The notes: generated by a model not told the origin, from the letters alone. Positions 51,414-61,538 are shown, numbered from the stretch's first letter. The stretch: DNA of 64,000 bases from Streptomyces sp. NA02950 (GCF_013364155.1 NZ_CP054916.1:3778501-3842500), one strand, 5' to 3'. Numbers and translations are program-made.

Positions 51414-52004
51414 TCAGCCGGCGGTGTCCCCGGCCGCCGTACCGGGCCCGGCCGCTGTGAGATCGCGCTGCATCATCACGGTGTCGATCCAGCGGCCGTG
51501 CTTGTGGCCGACGGCGGCCAGCCGACCCGCCGCGGTGAAGCCGAAGCGGCGGTGCAGCGCGGCCGAAGCCTCGTCGCCGCTGTCGGCGATGACCGCGACG
51601 ACCTGCCGGACCCCCGCCCGCGCACAGCGGTCGAGCAGGGGCTCGAGCAGGGCACGGCCCAGACCGGCGCCGGTACGGCCCGGGGCGAGGTAGATGCTGT
51701 CCTCGACGGTGTGGCGGTAGGCGGGCTTCGGCCGGAACGGCCCCGCGTACGCGTATCCCGCGATGCCGCCGCCCGCCCCGGACCCGGCTCCGGACCCGAT
51801 CCCGGTTCCGGTTCCGGTTTCCGCGACGAGGAACGGCAGTCCGCGCTCGGTCAGTTCGGCCAGCCGCCGCGCCCAGTCGGCCGGGGTGGGCGGCGTCTCG
51901 TCGAACGTGGCCACGGTCTCCGTGACGTAGTGGGCGTAGATCGCCGCCACGGTCTCGAGGTCGGAGGGGGTGGCGTCGCGTATCACTGGGGCGGATTCGA
52001 CCAT
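51414..52004 (-). CDS. GNAT N-acetyltransferase, phosphinothricin-acetyltransferase-like
   Basis: A 196-residue GNAT. IRDATPSDLETVAAIYAHYV (8-27) and TVATFDETPPT are typical of the Pat/Bar-like group, and GRTGAGLGRALLEPLL is the acetyl-CoA loop. A Gly/Thr/Ser insert (GTGTGIGSGAGSGAGGG) sits mid-domain. These enzymes acetylate phosphinothricin, methionine sulfoximine or similar amines. GTG 52010 is an alternative start; neither has a clear ribosome site. Ends 9 bases from the NTF2-like gene start side, in tandem. Confidence 0.88.
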   Translation of the reverse strand: MVESAPVIRDATPSDLETVAAIYAHYVTETVATFDETPPTPADWARRLAELTERGLPFLVAETGTGTGIGSGAGSGAGGGIAGYAYAGPFRPKPAYRHTVEDSIYLAPGRTGAGLGRALLEPLLDRCARAGVRQVVAVIADSGDEASAALHRRFGFTAAGRLAAVGHKHGRWIDTVMMQRDLTAAGPGTAAGDTAG

Positions 52005-52013
52005 GGGCACACT

Positions 52014-52493
52014 CTAGATCGCGGGCGGTTCCTGGCCGACAGGGGCGCAGGCGGCGGCGATGGCGAGGCTGTCCTCGTAGACGCGGTAGCGGGTGATCAG
52101 CCCGTTCTCGACGGTGAGGCGCATCGCGAAGGGCGAGTGGTAGGCGCGGCCGGTGGCGCGGACGATCCCCGCGAGCGTCCCGGTGAGCACCGCCTCCGGT
52201 CCGTCCACGACCACCGCGTCGACCGTATTGCCGTCCGGGTACGGCTGGACCCCCTCGGCCAGGTCGCGGAAGTGGGCCGCGACATCGGCGCGCGTGGAGC
52301 GGGGGCGGATCCACCAGGCGGCCGGGTTCTCGGCGATCTGCCAGTCGACCCGCTCCGCGAACAGCGCGGCGATCCGCTCCGGGTCACCCGCCACCAGCCG
52401 TCCCAGCAGCTCCTGGACGGCGGCCCGGGTGCGCTCGGTGACGGCGGCGGCCGGGGCGGTGACGGTGTCGGTGCCGGCATCGGTGCAGGTCAT
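52014..52493 (-). CDS. NTF2-like/SnoaL-type protein
   Basis: A 159-residue protein. VQELLGRLVAGDPERIAALF (about 25-44), VDWQIAENPAAWWIRPR, and the closing LTVENGLITRYRVYEDSLAI are typical of SnoaL-like NTF2 folds, which act as isomerases, cyclases or binders of small molecules. ATG 52493 follows GAGAGGGGA at 8 bases. In tandem with the GNAT gene, likely co-transcribed. Confidence 0.85.
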   Translation of the reverse strand: MTCTDAGTDTVTAPAAAVTERTRAAVQELLGRLVAGDPERIAALFAERVDWQIAENPAAWWIRPRSTRADVAAHFRDLAEGVQPYPDGNTVDAVVVDGPEAVLTGTLAGIVRATGRAYHSPFAMRLTVENGLITRYRVYEDSLAIAAACAPVGQEPPAI

Positions 52494-52640
52494 ACGAGTG
52501 ATCCCCTCTCGTCCGTGTTCGGCAACGATCCTGGCCGAAGTCCCGGGACCCGTCGATGACCTCATAGGTCATGGTCAATTCGCCCGATCCCGTGAGCAAC
52601 CTCTCTCCGGCCCGGGCCTTCCTCCGGAACCTAGGCCGGG

Positions 52641-53069
52641 GTGCGCCGGGTGCGGCTGTACGGCGGGCCGCTGACCGCCTTCCGCAATGGCCATCTGCGG
52701 CGTGCGATCGTCGCCACCGCCGTCTTCGCGGCCACGGTCGGACTCTCGGCGCTCGCGCTGCCGCACGACTCGCGGCGGTTCTGGACCGACGTGGTGTTCG
52801 CGACCGACCGCCCCGGGAAGGTCGAGGGCGCGGGCAACCAGAACCTCCTCGGCGTCCTCGCCCGGCTGCTGCACACCCCCGACCCGGGGCTGTGGTGGAT
52901 CGTCGCCGCGGCGCTGGTCGGCTGCGTGGGCCTGACCGCGGCGGTCGCGGCCCAGGTCATGGACGAACGGCGGCGGCCGAACGCACACGCCGGTCCTGCG
53001 CGCGGCCCGCCGCCCCGGCCGGGCCCGTCACCGGCCCGCCGCGCCTCGCCCCGGCGCGGAGCCGCGTGA
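52641..53069 (+). pseudogene. truncated GT87-type (DUF2029) mannosyltransferase remnant
   Basis: The 142-residue reading keeps only a piece of a larger membrane enzyme: LPHDSRRFWTDVVFATDRPG, AGNQNLLGVLARLLHTPDPG and LWWIVAAALVGCVGLTAAVA match the central-to-late part of actinobacterial alpha-mannosyltransferases of about 400 residues. The N-terminal half with its catalytic loop is missing, and the end is Pro/Arg-rich junk. GTG/ATG choices upstream have no support. Confidence 0.6.
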
Positions 53070-53087
53070 CGCGCCCGGTCGCTCGCC

Positions 53088-54233
53088 CTACGTACCCGGG
53101 CGCTCGCCCTGGGCGCGGGGGTAGCGCGTGAGCCAGGCGGCGGAGGAGCCGCCCGGGCCGTGGAGGGCGGGGCCCTGCGTCATCTCCATCGAGAAGTCGT
53201 CGGCCAGCTCCAGGATGGTGCCGCGCCCCTCCACCTCGGCCAGCCAGGAGGGCGGCAGCGCCGTCTCACCGTGCAGTACGCCCAGGAGGTTGCCGCAGAT
53301 GGCGCCCGTGGAGTCGCTGTCCCCGCCGTGGTTGACCGCCAGCAGCAGTCCGTGGCGTACGTCCTCGGCGACCAGCGCGCAGTACAGCCCCATCGCCAGG
53401 GCCTCCTCGGCGATCCAGCCCTCGCCCAGGGAGGCGACGCGCTCGGCGGTCGGCAGGCCCTGGCGTACGGCGCCGAGCGCCTGCCGGAGCGCCTGGGTGG
53501 TCTCCTCGTGGCCGGGGCGGGTGGCCAGATGGGCCAGCGCCCGCTGGACCGCGCCGTCGAGCCCCTCGCCGCGAGCCAGACCGTGCACGATCAGGGCGAA
53601 CGCACCGGCCGCGAGATAGCCGGTGGGGTGGCCGTGGGTCTGGGCGGCGCATTCGATGGCGAGCTGGAAGACCAGTTGGGGTTCCCAGCCGACCAGCAGT
53701 CCGAACGGCGCGGAGCGCATCACGGCGCCGCAACCCTTGGAGTCGGGGTTCTTGGGCGCGTCCAGGGTGCCCATGGTCTCGTCGGCGAGCCCGTTCAGAC
53801 AGGCCCGGCCGGGGGCGCGCTGCGCGTACAGCCACTCCTCACGGGCCAGCCAGCCCGCGTCCTCGCGCCGCTCGTCGGGGCCCCAGTCGCGCTGGGTGGC
53901 GTACCAGCGACGGTGGGCGGCGTGGATGTCGGTGGGCGGATGCCAGGCGCCGGTGTCCCGGCGCACCTGTGCGCGTATCAGCCCGTCGACCGTGAACAGG
54001 GTCATCTGGGTGTCGTCGGTGACCCGGCCGCGCCGCCCGTAGGCGGGCAGGAAGTCGGTGACGCCCTCCGGTCCGTGTTCCGCCCGGATGTCGGCCAGTG
54101 AGGAGAACTCGACGGCCGCCCCCAGCGCGTCCCCGATGGCGCCCCCGAGCAGACAGCCGCGTACCCGGCTGCGGAAATCCTGTTGCTCGGCGCGGCCCCA
54201 TACGCCGGTCGCTGCGCTGGCGGTTGCGGTCAC
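53088..54233 (-). CDS. ADP-ribosylglycohydrolase family protein (DraG-like)
   Basis: A 381-residue all-helical hydrolase. GCLLGGAIGDALGAAVEF (about 29-46), VTDDTQMTLFTVDG (first metal aspartates) and NHGGDSDSTGAICGN (second metal site) are the complete DraG/ARH signature, so it should bind two Mg2+. It removes ADP-ribose from proteins or other acceptors; the target is unknown. GTG 54233 follows GGGGAAGGG. Longer readings run into tandem repeats. Confidence 0.95.
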   Translation of the reverse strand: MTATASAATGVWGRAEQQDFRSRVRGCLLGGAIGDALGAAVEFSSLADIRAEHGPEGVTDFLPAYGRRGRVTDDTQMTLFTVDGLIRAQVRRDTGAWHPPTDIHAAHRRWYATQRDWGPDERREDAGWLAREEWLYAQRAPGRACLNGLADETMGTLDAPKNPDSKGCGAVMRSAPFGLLVGWEPQLVFQLAIECAAQTHGHPTGYLAAGAFALIVHGLARGEGLDGAVQRALAHLATRPGHEETTQALRQALGAVRQGLPTAERVASLGEGWIAEEALAMGLYCALVAEDVRHGLLLAVNHGGDSDSTGAICGNLLGVLHGETALPPSWLAEVEGRGTILELADDFSMEMTQGPALHGPGGSSAAWLTRYPRAQGERPGT

Positions 54234-54600
54234 GACCCTTCCCCTCTTCTTTCCTGGTGGTGTGTACGGCCCTGGCGGTGTGTACGGCCCCGGACTGCCT
54301 TCGCACTGTAATGGACACAGAATGATCGCCTTGGGCCACCGTCCACGAGGAACCCGCATGTGAAGGCGCCATCACGCGGGAACCGGCGGACGTGCTCATT
54401 CCGCACCGTGATCGGCACCGGCATTTCCTCCGCCGTATCCGCGCGTTTTCCTCACCGTTGGCCACACCGTGGCCCATGTGTTCGCCATGCGGAACGGCGT
54501 TTGTGCGAATAGCGCCGCCCTTCCCGGTTGTTCCCGCCGCCCCTCCCCGGTTCTTCCCGCCACCCCTCCCCGGTTCTTCCCGCCGCACCGGCAGATCACC
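54234..54600. repeat. gap with two small tandem-repeat sets
   Basis: GGTGTGTACGGCCC occurs at 54259 and 54277 (period 18), and CCCGGTTSTTCCCGCC occurs at 54523, 54546 and 54569 (period 23). The first set lies directly upstream of the ADP-ribosylglycohydrolase start. No gene was found between. Confidence 0.75.
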
Positions 54601-55386
54601 TCATCCGGAACAGACCAGCAGCCCGGCCCGGGTCGAGACCTCGAAGGCGCCCTTCTCCTCGATCCCCTCGCGGACCAGCCGCTCAGCGCGCCGCAGGACC
54701 TCGTCCGCGGCCACCCCGAGCGCACCGGACCAGGTCTCGTAGGAAGCCATGTGCGCCATCACCGGTGCCGGGTCGCGCACCGTCAGCGTGGCCGACAGCC
54801 CCACCGTCCGCACCTCGGCGAACTCCGCCCCCAGCAGCCCGGCCGCCTCCTCCAGCGGAAACCGCCCGCTGAACGAGGGCCGTCCGGATCCGGCCGCCCC
54901 GCCCAGCACCTCCCCCGCCGCCCGCTCCCACAGCCGGGCCAGTTCGGCCTTGTCCCGGCGGCTGTTGGTCGACACCACGGCCACCCCGTCCGGCGCCAGC
55001 ACACGGCGCAGCTCCGTGATCGCCCGCGGAATATCCGGTACGTGGTAGAGCATGTGCATCGCCAGCGCCCCGCCGCACACCCCGTCCGCCAGGGGCAGCG
55101 CCTGCGCGTCCGCCACCGCCGCCCGGCCCGCCGCCGAGGCCAGCATGCCCGCCGACAGATCGAGCCCGAGCACGCTCACGTCCGGCCGCTCCGCCCGCAG
55201 CCGCGCACTGAACACCCCGTTGCCGCATCCGACATCCACCACCGCGCCCCGCACCCCGCGCAGTTCGGCGACGGCCAGCCCCGGCAGATCGTGCCGCGGG
55301 CGCTGGTACGCGTACAGCGCCTGACGCGCCGCGAGATGGCTGTCGTCCCGGTACTCCCTCTCGACGAGGGACCTGCGGTCGAGCAC
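54601..55386 (-). CDS. class I SAM-dependent methyltransferase
   Basis: A 261-residue methyltransferase. VVDVGCGNGVFSARL (48-62) binds SAM, LGLDLSAGMLASA holds the acidic ribose contact, and ALAMHMLYHVPDIPRAI is motif post-I/II. The type is UbiE/Methyltransf_11-like. Start GTG 55386 follows AGAGAGG. Substrate unknown; it lies between the ADP-ribosylglycohydrolase and fbiC on the same strand. Confidence 0.9.
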   Translation of the reverse strand: MLDRRSLVEREYRDDSHLAARQALYAYQRPRHDLPGLAVAELRGVRGAVVDVGCGNGVFSARLRAERPDVSVLGLDLSAGMLASAAGRAAVADAQALPLADGVCGGALAMHMLYHVPDIPRAITELRRVLAPDGVAVVSTNSRRDKAELARLWERAAGEVLGGAAGSGRPSFSGRFPLEEAAGLLGAEFAEVRTVGLSATLTVRDPAPVMAHMASYETWSGALGVAADEVLRRAERLVREGIEEKGAFEVSTRAGLLVCSG

Positions 55387-55531
55387 GGCATCACACCTCT
55401 CTGCCGGGGCCGCTCGGGCACGCCGGCCGTCGGGGAACGTGCGCGGAGGGATCAGTCTCCTGGACCGGCCGCACGGGGCGACAGAGGGCCGTCGCGGGCC
55501 GGAAGGTACCGTCCGCCGACGTCCGGGGCCC

Positions 55532-58135
55532 TCAGTCCCCCAGCACCGGCAGCAGTTCCGGCAGATGGCCGTCCGAGGCCAGGGCCGCGGCCTGGCGCTC
55601 CTCGGGGACCGGGCCGTAGGACGTGGTGCGGGGGCGGGCCGGGCGGCCGGCGAGGTCGGCGATGGCGATCAAGTCCTGGATGGAGCGGTAGGAGCCGTAG
55701 GAGGAGCCCGCCATCCGGGAGATGGTCTCCTCCATGAGGGTGCCGCCCAGGTCGTTGGCGCCGGAGCGGAGCATCTCGGCGGCGCCGTCGGTGCCGAGTT
55801 TGACCCAGCTGGTCTGGATGTTGGGGATATGGGGGTGGAGCAGGATCCGGGCCATGGCCGTGACCGCGCGGTTGTCGCGGGTGGTGGGGCCGGGGCGGGC
55901 GATGCCCGCGAGGTAGACCGGGGCGTTGGTGTGGATGAACGGCAGGGTGACGAACTCGGTGAAACCGCCCGTCTCCTGCTGGATGGAGGAGAGCAGCCGG
56001 AGGTGGCCGAGCCAGTGGCGCGGCTGGTCCACATGGCCGTACATCATCGTGGAGGACGAGCGGATGCCCAGCTCGTGGGCGGTCTTGATGACCTCCACCC
56101 AGGTGGCGGTCGGCAGCTTGCCCTTGGTGAGGACCCAGCGCACCTCGTCGTCGAGGATCTCGGCGGCCGTCCCCGGGAGGGAGTCGAGCCCGGCCTCCTT
56201 CGCGGCGGTCAGCCACTCGCGGATGGACAGTCCGGTGCGGGTCGCGCCGTTGACGACCTCCATCGGGGAGAAGGCGTGGACATGCATCCCGGGCACCCGT
56301 TCCTTCACCGCGCGGGCGATGTCGAAGTAGGCGGTGCCGGGCAGGTCCGGGTGGATACCGCCCTGCATGCACACCTCCACCGCGCCCACGTCCCACGCCT
56401 GCTGGGCGCGGTCGGCGACCTGGGCCAGCGAGAGGGTGTAGGCGTCGGCGTCGGTGCGGCGCTGGGCGAAGGCGCAGAAGCGGCAGCCGGTGTAGCAGAC
56501 ATTGGTGAAGTTGATGTTGCGGGTGACGATGTAGGTCACGTCGTCGCCGACGGCCGCCCGGCGCAGGTCGTCCGCGATCCGGCAGAGCGCGTCCAGCGCC
56601 GGTCCGTCGGCGTGCAGCAGGGCCAGCGCCTCGGGGTCGGTCAGCCGGGTCGGGTCGTCGGCGGCCCGGGCGAGGGCGGACTTGACGTCGGTGTCGATCC
56701 GGGAGGGGACCATGCCCGGGGCCGCCGCCTCGCGCAGCGCCTCCCAGTCGCCGTACACCTCGTCGAAGTCCTCACGGCGGTCGCCGGTGCGGCCCTCGGT
56801 GTCGATGGTGTGGTGCAGATCGGTGCGGCCGGCGGAGGTGAACGCCTCATCGGGCTCCTGCCACGGCAGCCCGGCCGGGAGGACGTCCTCGCGGGCCAGC
56901 CCGGAGTCCGGGTCGGCGAGCGCCCGGACATGGGGCAGCAGCCGCGGATCCAGCCAGGGTTCGCCGCGCTGGATGTACTCGGGGTAGACGGCCAGCCGCT
57001 CGCGCAGCGCGAAGCCGGCGGCGGCCGAGCGCTCGGCCAGCTCGTCCAGCTGGGGCCAGGGGCGCTCGGGGTTGACGTGGTCCGGAGTGAGCGGGGAGAC
57101 CCCGCCCCAGTCGTCGATCCCGGCACCGATGAGTTGCTCGTACTCGGCGTCCACCAGGTTGGGCGGGGCCTGGATGCAGGCGGCGGGGCCCAGGATGTGG
57201 CGGGCGACCGCGACCGTGGCCACCAGGTCGGCCAGTTCGGCGTCGGGCATCCCGCGCATCGCGGTGTCCGGCTTGGCGCGGAAGTTCTGGATGATGACTT
57301 CCTGGACGCCGTGGTACGCCCGGGAGACGCGGCGCAGCGCGAACAGCGACTCCGCGCGCTCCTCATGGGTCTCGCCGATCCCGATCAGCAGTCCGCTGGT
57401 GAAGGGGACGGAGCTGCGCCCGGCGTCCTCCAGGACCCGCAGCCGCACGGCGGGCTCCTTGTCGGGCGAGCCGTAGTGCGGACCGCCGGGCTCGCTCCAC
57501 AGCCGCTCGGCGGTGGTCTCCAGCATCATGCCCATGGAGGGCGCGACCGGCTTGAGCCGCTGGAAGTCGGTCCAGGTCATGGCACCGGGGTTGAGATGGG
57601 GCAGCAGCCCGGTCTCCTCCAGGATGCGGATGGCCATGGCCCGTACGTAGGCGATGGTGTCGTCGTAGCCCTCGGCCTCCAGCCACTCGCGCGCCTCGGG
57701 CCAGCGGTCCTCGGGGCGGTCGCCCAGGGTGATCAGTGCTTCCTTGCAGCCCATTTCGGCGCCGCGGCGGGCGATGGCGAGGACCTCGTCGGGGGACAGG
57801 TACATCCCGTGGCCCGCGCGGCGCAGCTTGCCGGGGACGGTGGCGAAGGTGCAGTAGTGGCACTTGTCCCGGCACAGCCGGGTGAGCGGGATGAAGACAC
57901 TGCGCGAGTAGGTGATGACCCCGGGGCGGCCCGCGGCCTCCAGCCCGGCGTCACGGACCCGGGCGGCGGAGGCCGTGAGGTCCTTCAGGTCGTCACCGCG
58001 CGCCTGGAGCAGTACCGCCGCCTCGGCGGTGTCCAGCGCCACGCCGTCGCGGGCCCGTTTCAGCGCGCGGCGCATCGCGTTGGCGGTGGGGCCGTTCGGG
58101 GCGGGCGATGGGGTTCCCGGCGCGCTCGTGGTCAT
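55532..58135 (-). CDS. fbiC: FbiC, bifunctional 7,8-didemethyl-8-hydroxy-5-deazariboflavin (FO) synthase
   Basis: An 867-residue fusion of the CofG and CofH radical-SAM enzymes. Two iron-sulfur motifs are seen: CRDKCHYC (about 88-95) and CYTGCRFC (about 555-562). Each half has a TIM barrel; the second shows [16 protein letters not shown] and [11 protein letters not shown]. It makes the deazaflavin FO from tyrosine and a flavin precursor, for coenzyme F420. Its length matches other actinobacterial FbiC. The F420-type luciferase-like genes nearby are likely users of the cofactor. Confidence 0.97.
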   Translation of the reverse strand: MTTSAPGTPSPAPNGPTANAMRRALKRARDGVALDTAEAAVLLQARGDDLKDLTASAARVRDAGLEAAGRPGVITYSRSVFIPLTRLCRDKCHYCTFATVPGKLRRAGHGMYLSPDEVLAIARRGAEMGCKEALITLGDRPEDRWPEAREWLEAEGYDDTIAYVRAMAIRILEETGLLPHLNPGAMTWTDFQRLKPVAPSMGMMLETTAERLWSEPGGPHYGSPDKEPAVRLRVLEDAGRSSVPFTSGLLIGIGETHEERAESLFALRRVSRAYHGVQEVIIQNFRAKPDTAMRGMPDAELADLVATVAVARHILGPAACIQAPPNLVDAEYEQLIGAGIDDWGGVSPLTPDHVNPERPWPQLDELAERSAAAGFALRERLAVYPEYIQRGEPWLDPRLLPHVRALADPDSGLAREDVLPAGLPWQEPDEAFTSAGRTDLHHTIDTEGRTGDRREDFDEVYGDWEALREAAAPGMVPSRIDTDVKSALARAADDPTRLTDPEALALLHADGPALDALCRIADDLRRAAVGDDVTYIVTRNINFTNVCYTGCRFCAFAQRRTDADAYTLSLAQVADRAQQAWDVGAVEVCMQGGIHPDLPGTAYFDIARAVKERVPGMHVHAFSPMEVVNGATRTGLSIREWLTAAKEAGLDSLPGTAAEILDDEVRWVLTKGKLPTATWVEVIKTAHELGIRSSSTMMYGHVDQPRHWLGHLRLLSSIQQETGGFTEFVTLPFIHTNAPVYLAGIARPGPTTRDNRAVTAMARILLHPHIPNIQTSWVKLGTDGAAEMLRSGANDLGGTLMEETISRMAGSSYGSYRSIQDLIAIADLAGRPARPRTTSYGPVPEERQAAALASDGHLPELLPVLGD

Positions 58136-58264
58136 CCTCCGAGGATACGAGCGGTGCGGAACACCGCCAGATCGCCCGGGCCTGCGGTTTTGTGGGTCTG
58201 ATCACGATGGTTCACGGAGCCGGACGGGAATACGGAACGGCGGGCGGGGCGCGGCCCGCGCGGG

Positions 58265-59140
58265 TCACAGGTACTGGGCGTAGGCGTCGAGGGTGCGCAG
58301 GATCTCGGTGCCGTGGGCCGCGCCGGACATCCCGGGCTCGGGGGCCGGGAGCTGGACGACGGCCTCCTCGATGCCGAGGTCGGCGTAGTGGGCGAGTTTG
58401 CCGGGCGAGGGCAGCACCGCGTACGGCACCACCTCCAGGGCCGCCGGGTCCCGGCCCGCCTCCTCCCACACCCGGCGCAGCACGGGGATCGCCTCCGTCA
58501 GACCGCCTCCCCCGGTGGGCATCCAGCCGTCCGCGTACGCGGCGACGTGGGCGAACAGCTTGGGCCCGGCCGCCCCGCCGATGAGGGTGCGCGGACCGGT
58601 GAGGGGGTCGGCCGCGGAGCGCCGCCGCACCGGTTTGGGGTGGGCGAGGCTGGCCCGTACCGATCCGAACCGGCCCCGGTAGGCGGTGGGCTCCGGCGCC
58701 CACAGCGCGCGCATCAGCGCCATCCGGTCCTGGACGAGGTCGCGGCGGTCGGGCCAGGAGACGTTGTGGTCGGCCGCCTCCTCGACGTTCCAGCCGTAGC
58801 CGATGCCGAAGGTGAGGCGGCCGTCGGACAGATGATCGAGGGTGGCGACGCGCTTCGCGAGGCTGACGGGGTCGTGCTGGGCGACGAGGGTGATGCCGGT
58901 GCCGACGCCGAGCTGTTCGGTGACCGCGGCCGCCTGGGCGAGTGCCACGAACGGGTCGAGGGTGCGGCCGTACTGACGCGGCAGCGGCTCGCCCATCGGG
59001 GCTGCGGTGTCGCGGCTGACGGGGATGTGGGTGTGCTCGGGCAGGTAGAGCCCGGCGAAACCGCGCTGCTCCAGCTCCCGGGCGAGCCGGGCGGGGCGGA
59101 CGGACTCATCGGTGAGGAAGACGGTGGTCGCGATGCGCAC
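58265..59140 (-). CDS. LLM-class F420-dependent oxidoreductase (TIGR03619-like)
   Basis: A 291-residue luciferase-like TIM barrel. FAGLYLPEHTHIPVSRDT (28-45) and LTFGIGYGWNVEEAADHNVS (about 108-127) are typical of F420-linked members; GGAAGPKLF and AYADGWMP follow. The lack of flavin-monooxygenase marks and the position beside fbiC favour F420. Reaction unknown. Its start faces a perfect palindrome shared with the divergent PHP gene. Confidence 0.92.
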   Translation of the reverse strand: MRIATTVFLTDESVRPARLARELEQRGFAGLYLPEHTHIPVSRDTAAPMGEPLPRQYGRTLDPFVALAQAAAVTEQLGVGTGITLVAQHDPVSLAKRVATLDHLSDGRLTFGIGYGWNVEEAADHNVSWPDRRDLVQDRMALMRALWAPEPTAYRGRFGSVRASLAHPKPVRRRSAADPLTGPRTLIGGAAGPKLFAHVAAYADGWMPTGGGGLTEAIPVLRRVWEEAGRDPAALEVVPYAVLPSPGKLAHYADLGIEEAVVQLPAPEPGMSGAAHGTEILRTLDAYAQYL

Positions 59141-59245
59141 GGGACTGCACCTCCGCGTGGGCCGTTGGGGCTGCGCGTATGTTCCCCCGCCGCCATGGAG
59201 TTATCCACAGGGCTTTCCGTGGAAGTCACCCACGCGTACAACGGT

Positions 59246-59277
59246 GTCACGCGGGTGTCGTGCGACACCCGCGTGAC
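59246..59277. promoter_or_regulatory. perfect palindrome between divergent genes
   Basis: GTCACGCGGGTGTCG (59246-59260) and its exact complement (59263-59277) surround TG. It lies 106 bases from the luciferase-like gene start and 30 bases before the PHP gene ATG. A symmetric 32-bp site without T-run fits an operator for one or both genes. Confidence 0.65.
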
Positions 59278-59306
59278 GTTGGGGGCGACGACGGTGGGGG
59301 CATCAG

Positions 59307-60845
59307 ATGCAGCGACGCGATGTACTCAGGCTCTCCGCGCTTGCGGGCACGGCGGGTGTGCTTACGCTCGATCCCGTGACGTTCGCACAGGCCGACGAGC
59401 GGGGTGAGGGCGGCGGCGGTGGCAGCGGCGGGGAGAAGACGCGCACCGTCTCCGGCCATCTGCCCACCGGCTCACCGGACTTCGTCTACCTGCCGGTCGA
59501 GGTGCCCGGCGGGGTCCGCGAGATCGCCGTGTCGTACCGCTACGACAAGCCGTCGGTCCCGGCCGGGACCCAGGGAAACGCCTGTGACATCGGCATCTTC
59601 GACGAGCGCGGCACGGAGTTGGGCGGCCGCGGCTTCCGCGGCTGGTCGGGCGGGGCGCGTACGGAGTTCGCGATCAGCGCCGAGAAGGCGACACCGGCGT
59701 ATCTGGCGGGGCCGGTGCGGGCGGGCACCTGGCATGTGGTGCTGGGCCCGTACACGGTCGCGCCGCAGGGCCTGAACTACGAGGTCACCATCACCCTGCG
59801 GTTCGGCAGGCCGGGGGAGACGCCGAGGCCGGTCTATCCGCCGCAGCGGGCGAAGGGGCGTGGCCGGGCCTGGTACCGGGGCGACTCCCATCTGCACACC
59901 GTGCACTCCGACGGCAAACGCACGCCCGCCGAAGTGGCCGCCGCGGCCCGCGCCGCCGGGCTCGACTTCATCACCACCACCGAGCACAACACCACCTCCG
60001 GGCACGGTGCGTGGGACGGGCTGTGGGGCGATGACCTGCTGATCCTCACCGGTGAGGAGGTCACCACCCGCAATGGCCACGTGGTGGCCCTCGGCACCGA
60101 CCCCGGTGTCTTCATCGACTGGCGCTACCGCGCCCGGGACAACGCCTTCGGGCGCTACGCCCGCAAGATCCGTCAGGCGGGCGGTCTGGTCGTCCCCGCG
60201 CATCCGCACGGCACCTGTGTCGGGTGCAACTGGAAGTTCGGCTTCAATGAGGCGGACGCGGTCGAGGTGTGGAACGCGGACTTCACCCCGGACGACGAGG
60301 TCTCGGTCGCCGAGTGGGACAACACACTGGTCGCCGCGGCCCGGGGCGACGGCCGCTGGCTCCCGGCCGTGGGCAACAGCGACGCCCACCGCGAACCGCA
60401 GGTCGTCGGCCTGCCGCAGACGGTCGTGCTCGCCGACGAGCTGTCCCGCACCGCCATCCAGGACGGCATCCGCGGGGGCCGCAGCTGGATCGCCGAGTCC
60501 TCGGCGATCGACCTGTCCTTCGAGGCGGTCGGCGGGCGCGGTGAGCACGCGGGCATCGGCGAGCGGCTGACAGTGGACCGTGCGGCGGAGGTCACGGTCC
60601 GACTGCGGGTCTCCGGCGTCGGACCGGACTGCTCGGTGCGGTTCATCACCGACCAGGGCCAGCTGTACGGGACGGCGCTGCCGGGTTCCGGGGCGGGTAC
60701 GGCGGAGTGGCGCACCACGCCCTCGTACGCCGCCTATGTACGCGCCGAGGTGCGCCACGCCCCGGCCGACGGCGGAGCGTCCGGTGTCCCCGGCCGGATG
60801 GCGGCCATGACCAACCCCATCTGGCTGGGCGAGCGCGGCCACTGA
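59307..60845 (+). CDS. Tat-exported PHP-domain (CehA/McbA-like) metallohydrolase
   Basis: A 512-residue protein. MQRRDVLRLSALAGTAGVLT is a twin-arginine signal peptide, so it is folded before export. After a beta-sandwich (about 45-190), the PHP domain has YRGDSHLHTVHSDGKRTPAE (about 191-210), TTTEHNTT, GEEVTT and NSDAH, all metal ligands of CehA/McbA-like PHP hydrolases. These cleave phosphoesters or carbamate-type bonds. ATG 59307 follows GGTGGGGG. Confidence 0.92.
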   Translation: MQRRDVLRLSALAGTAGVLTLDPVTFAQADERGEGGGGGSGGEKTRTVSGHLPTGSPDFVYLPVEVPGGVREIAVSYRYDKPSVPAGTQGNACDIGIFDERGTELGGRGFRGWSGGARTEFAISAEKATPAYLAGPVRAGTWHVVLGPYTVAPQGLNYEVTITLRFGRPGETPRPVYPPQRAKGRGRAWYRGDSHLHTVHSDGKRTPAEVAAAARAAGLDFITTTEHNTTSGHGAWDGLWGDDLLILTGEEVTTRNGHVVALGTDPGVFIDWRYRARDNAFGRYARKIRQAGGLVVPAHPHGTCVGCNWKFGFNEADAVEVWNADFTPDDEVSVAEWDNTLVAAARGDGRWLPAVGNSDAHREPQVVGLPQTVVLADELSRTAIQDGIRGGRSWIAESSAIDLSFEAVGGRGEHAGIGERLTVDRAAEVTVRLRVSGVGPDCSVRFITDQGQLYGTALPGSGAGTAEWRTTPSYAAYVRAEVRHAPADGGASGVPGRMAAMTNPIWLGERGH

Positions 60846-60866
60846 CAAGACGTGTCCGCCGCGTCG

Positions 60867-60892
60867 GGGCAGCCGGACGTTGCCGGCTGCCC
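60867..60892. terminator. 10-bp-stem hairpin between convergent genes
   Basis: GGGCAGCCGG and CCGGCTGCCC pair around ACGTTG, 22 bases after the PHP gene stop and 32 bases from the convergent secreted-protein gene stop. Confidence 0.75.
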
Positions 60893-60923
60893 GCGTCAAC
60901 GGTCCGGAGAGTGCGGGCACGAC

Positions 60924-61538
60924 CTACGGTGTCAACGTGTCGCCGGGCGTCGGGGTCGCGCGCTGAACCCAGGTGCCGCAGGACGTGATCACCGCCCCCG
61001 TGCGGTCGCAGGTGATGCCGTGCACGGTCCCTGACGTGGTGATCACGTCGATGAAAATGTCACTGCCGGTGCTGCTTGGGCCGACGTCAATGGACACACC
61101 GCAGGCACCCACGGGTACGTCTCCCCCCTCGTCGGAGAGGTCGTCCCAGTCGATGTCCCCGCCGGGACCGGACTCGTCCCCGACGTAGGGGACCCCGAAA
61201 CTGACGGCCGCGTAGAAGCCCCCACCGCCGGCGGCTTCCTGACGAACGGTGTCGATGTCGAAGCACCCGTTGGCCCCCGGCCGCGGCGGCTTCGGCCTAC
61301 CGGGTCCGGCAGCGTCCGCGACAGGGTCAGGGTCAGCCAAGGAGAAGGCCCGGTCGGCGGACACGACGGTCGAAGCCGACTGCTCCTTCTCTCCGAGGCT
61401 TTGCGCCTCGGCAGGTAGGGCACCCAGTACACCCACCAGCGAGACGGCGGTCAGTGAGGTGAGGCCGCCGAGCGCCAGCCGTGTGGACCGCCACGAACAC
61501 CGCACCCGCGGCGATACGGCCCTGCTGTGAGGACGCAT
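60924..61538 (-). CDS. secreted protein of unknown function
   Basis: A 204-residue protein. A Sec signal peptide is clear: basic start, hydrophobic LALGGLTSLTAVSLVGVLGA, and cleavage near PAEAQS (about 42-46). The mature part has a Pro/Gly linker, four cysteines (GANGCFDID, VGACGVSI, GITCDRTG, SCGTWV) that could form two disulfides, and a beta-rich end. AAGGAG precedes ATG 61538. No family recognised. Confidence 0.8.
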   Translation of the reverse strand: MRPHSRAVSPRVRCSWRSTRLALGGLTSLTAVSLVGVLGALPAEAQSLGEKEQSASTVVSADRAFSLADPDPVADAAGPGRPKPPRPGANGCFDIDTVRQEAAGGGGFYAAVSFGVPYVGDESGPGGDIDWDDLSDEGGDVPVGACGVSIDVGPSSTGSDIFIDVITTSGTVHGITCDRTGAVITSCGTWVQRATPTPGDTLTP

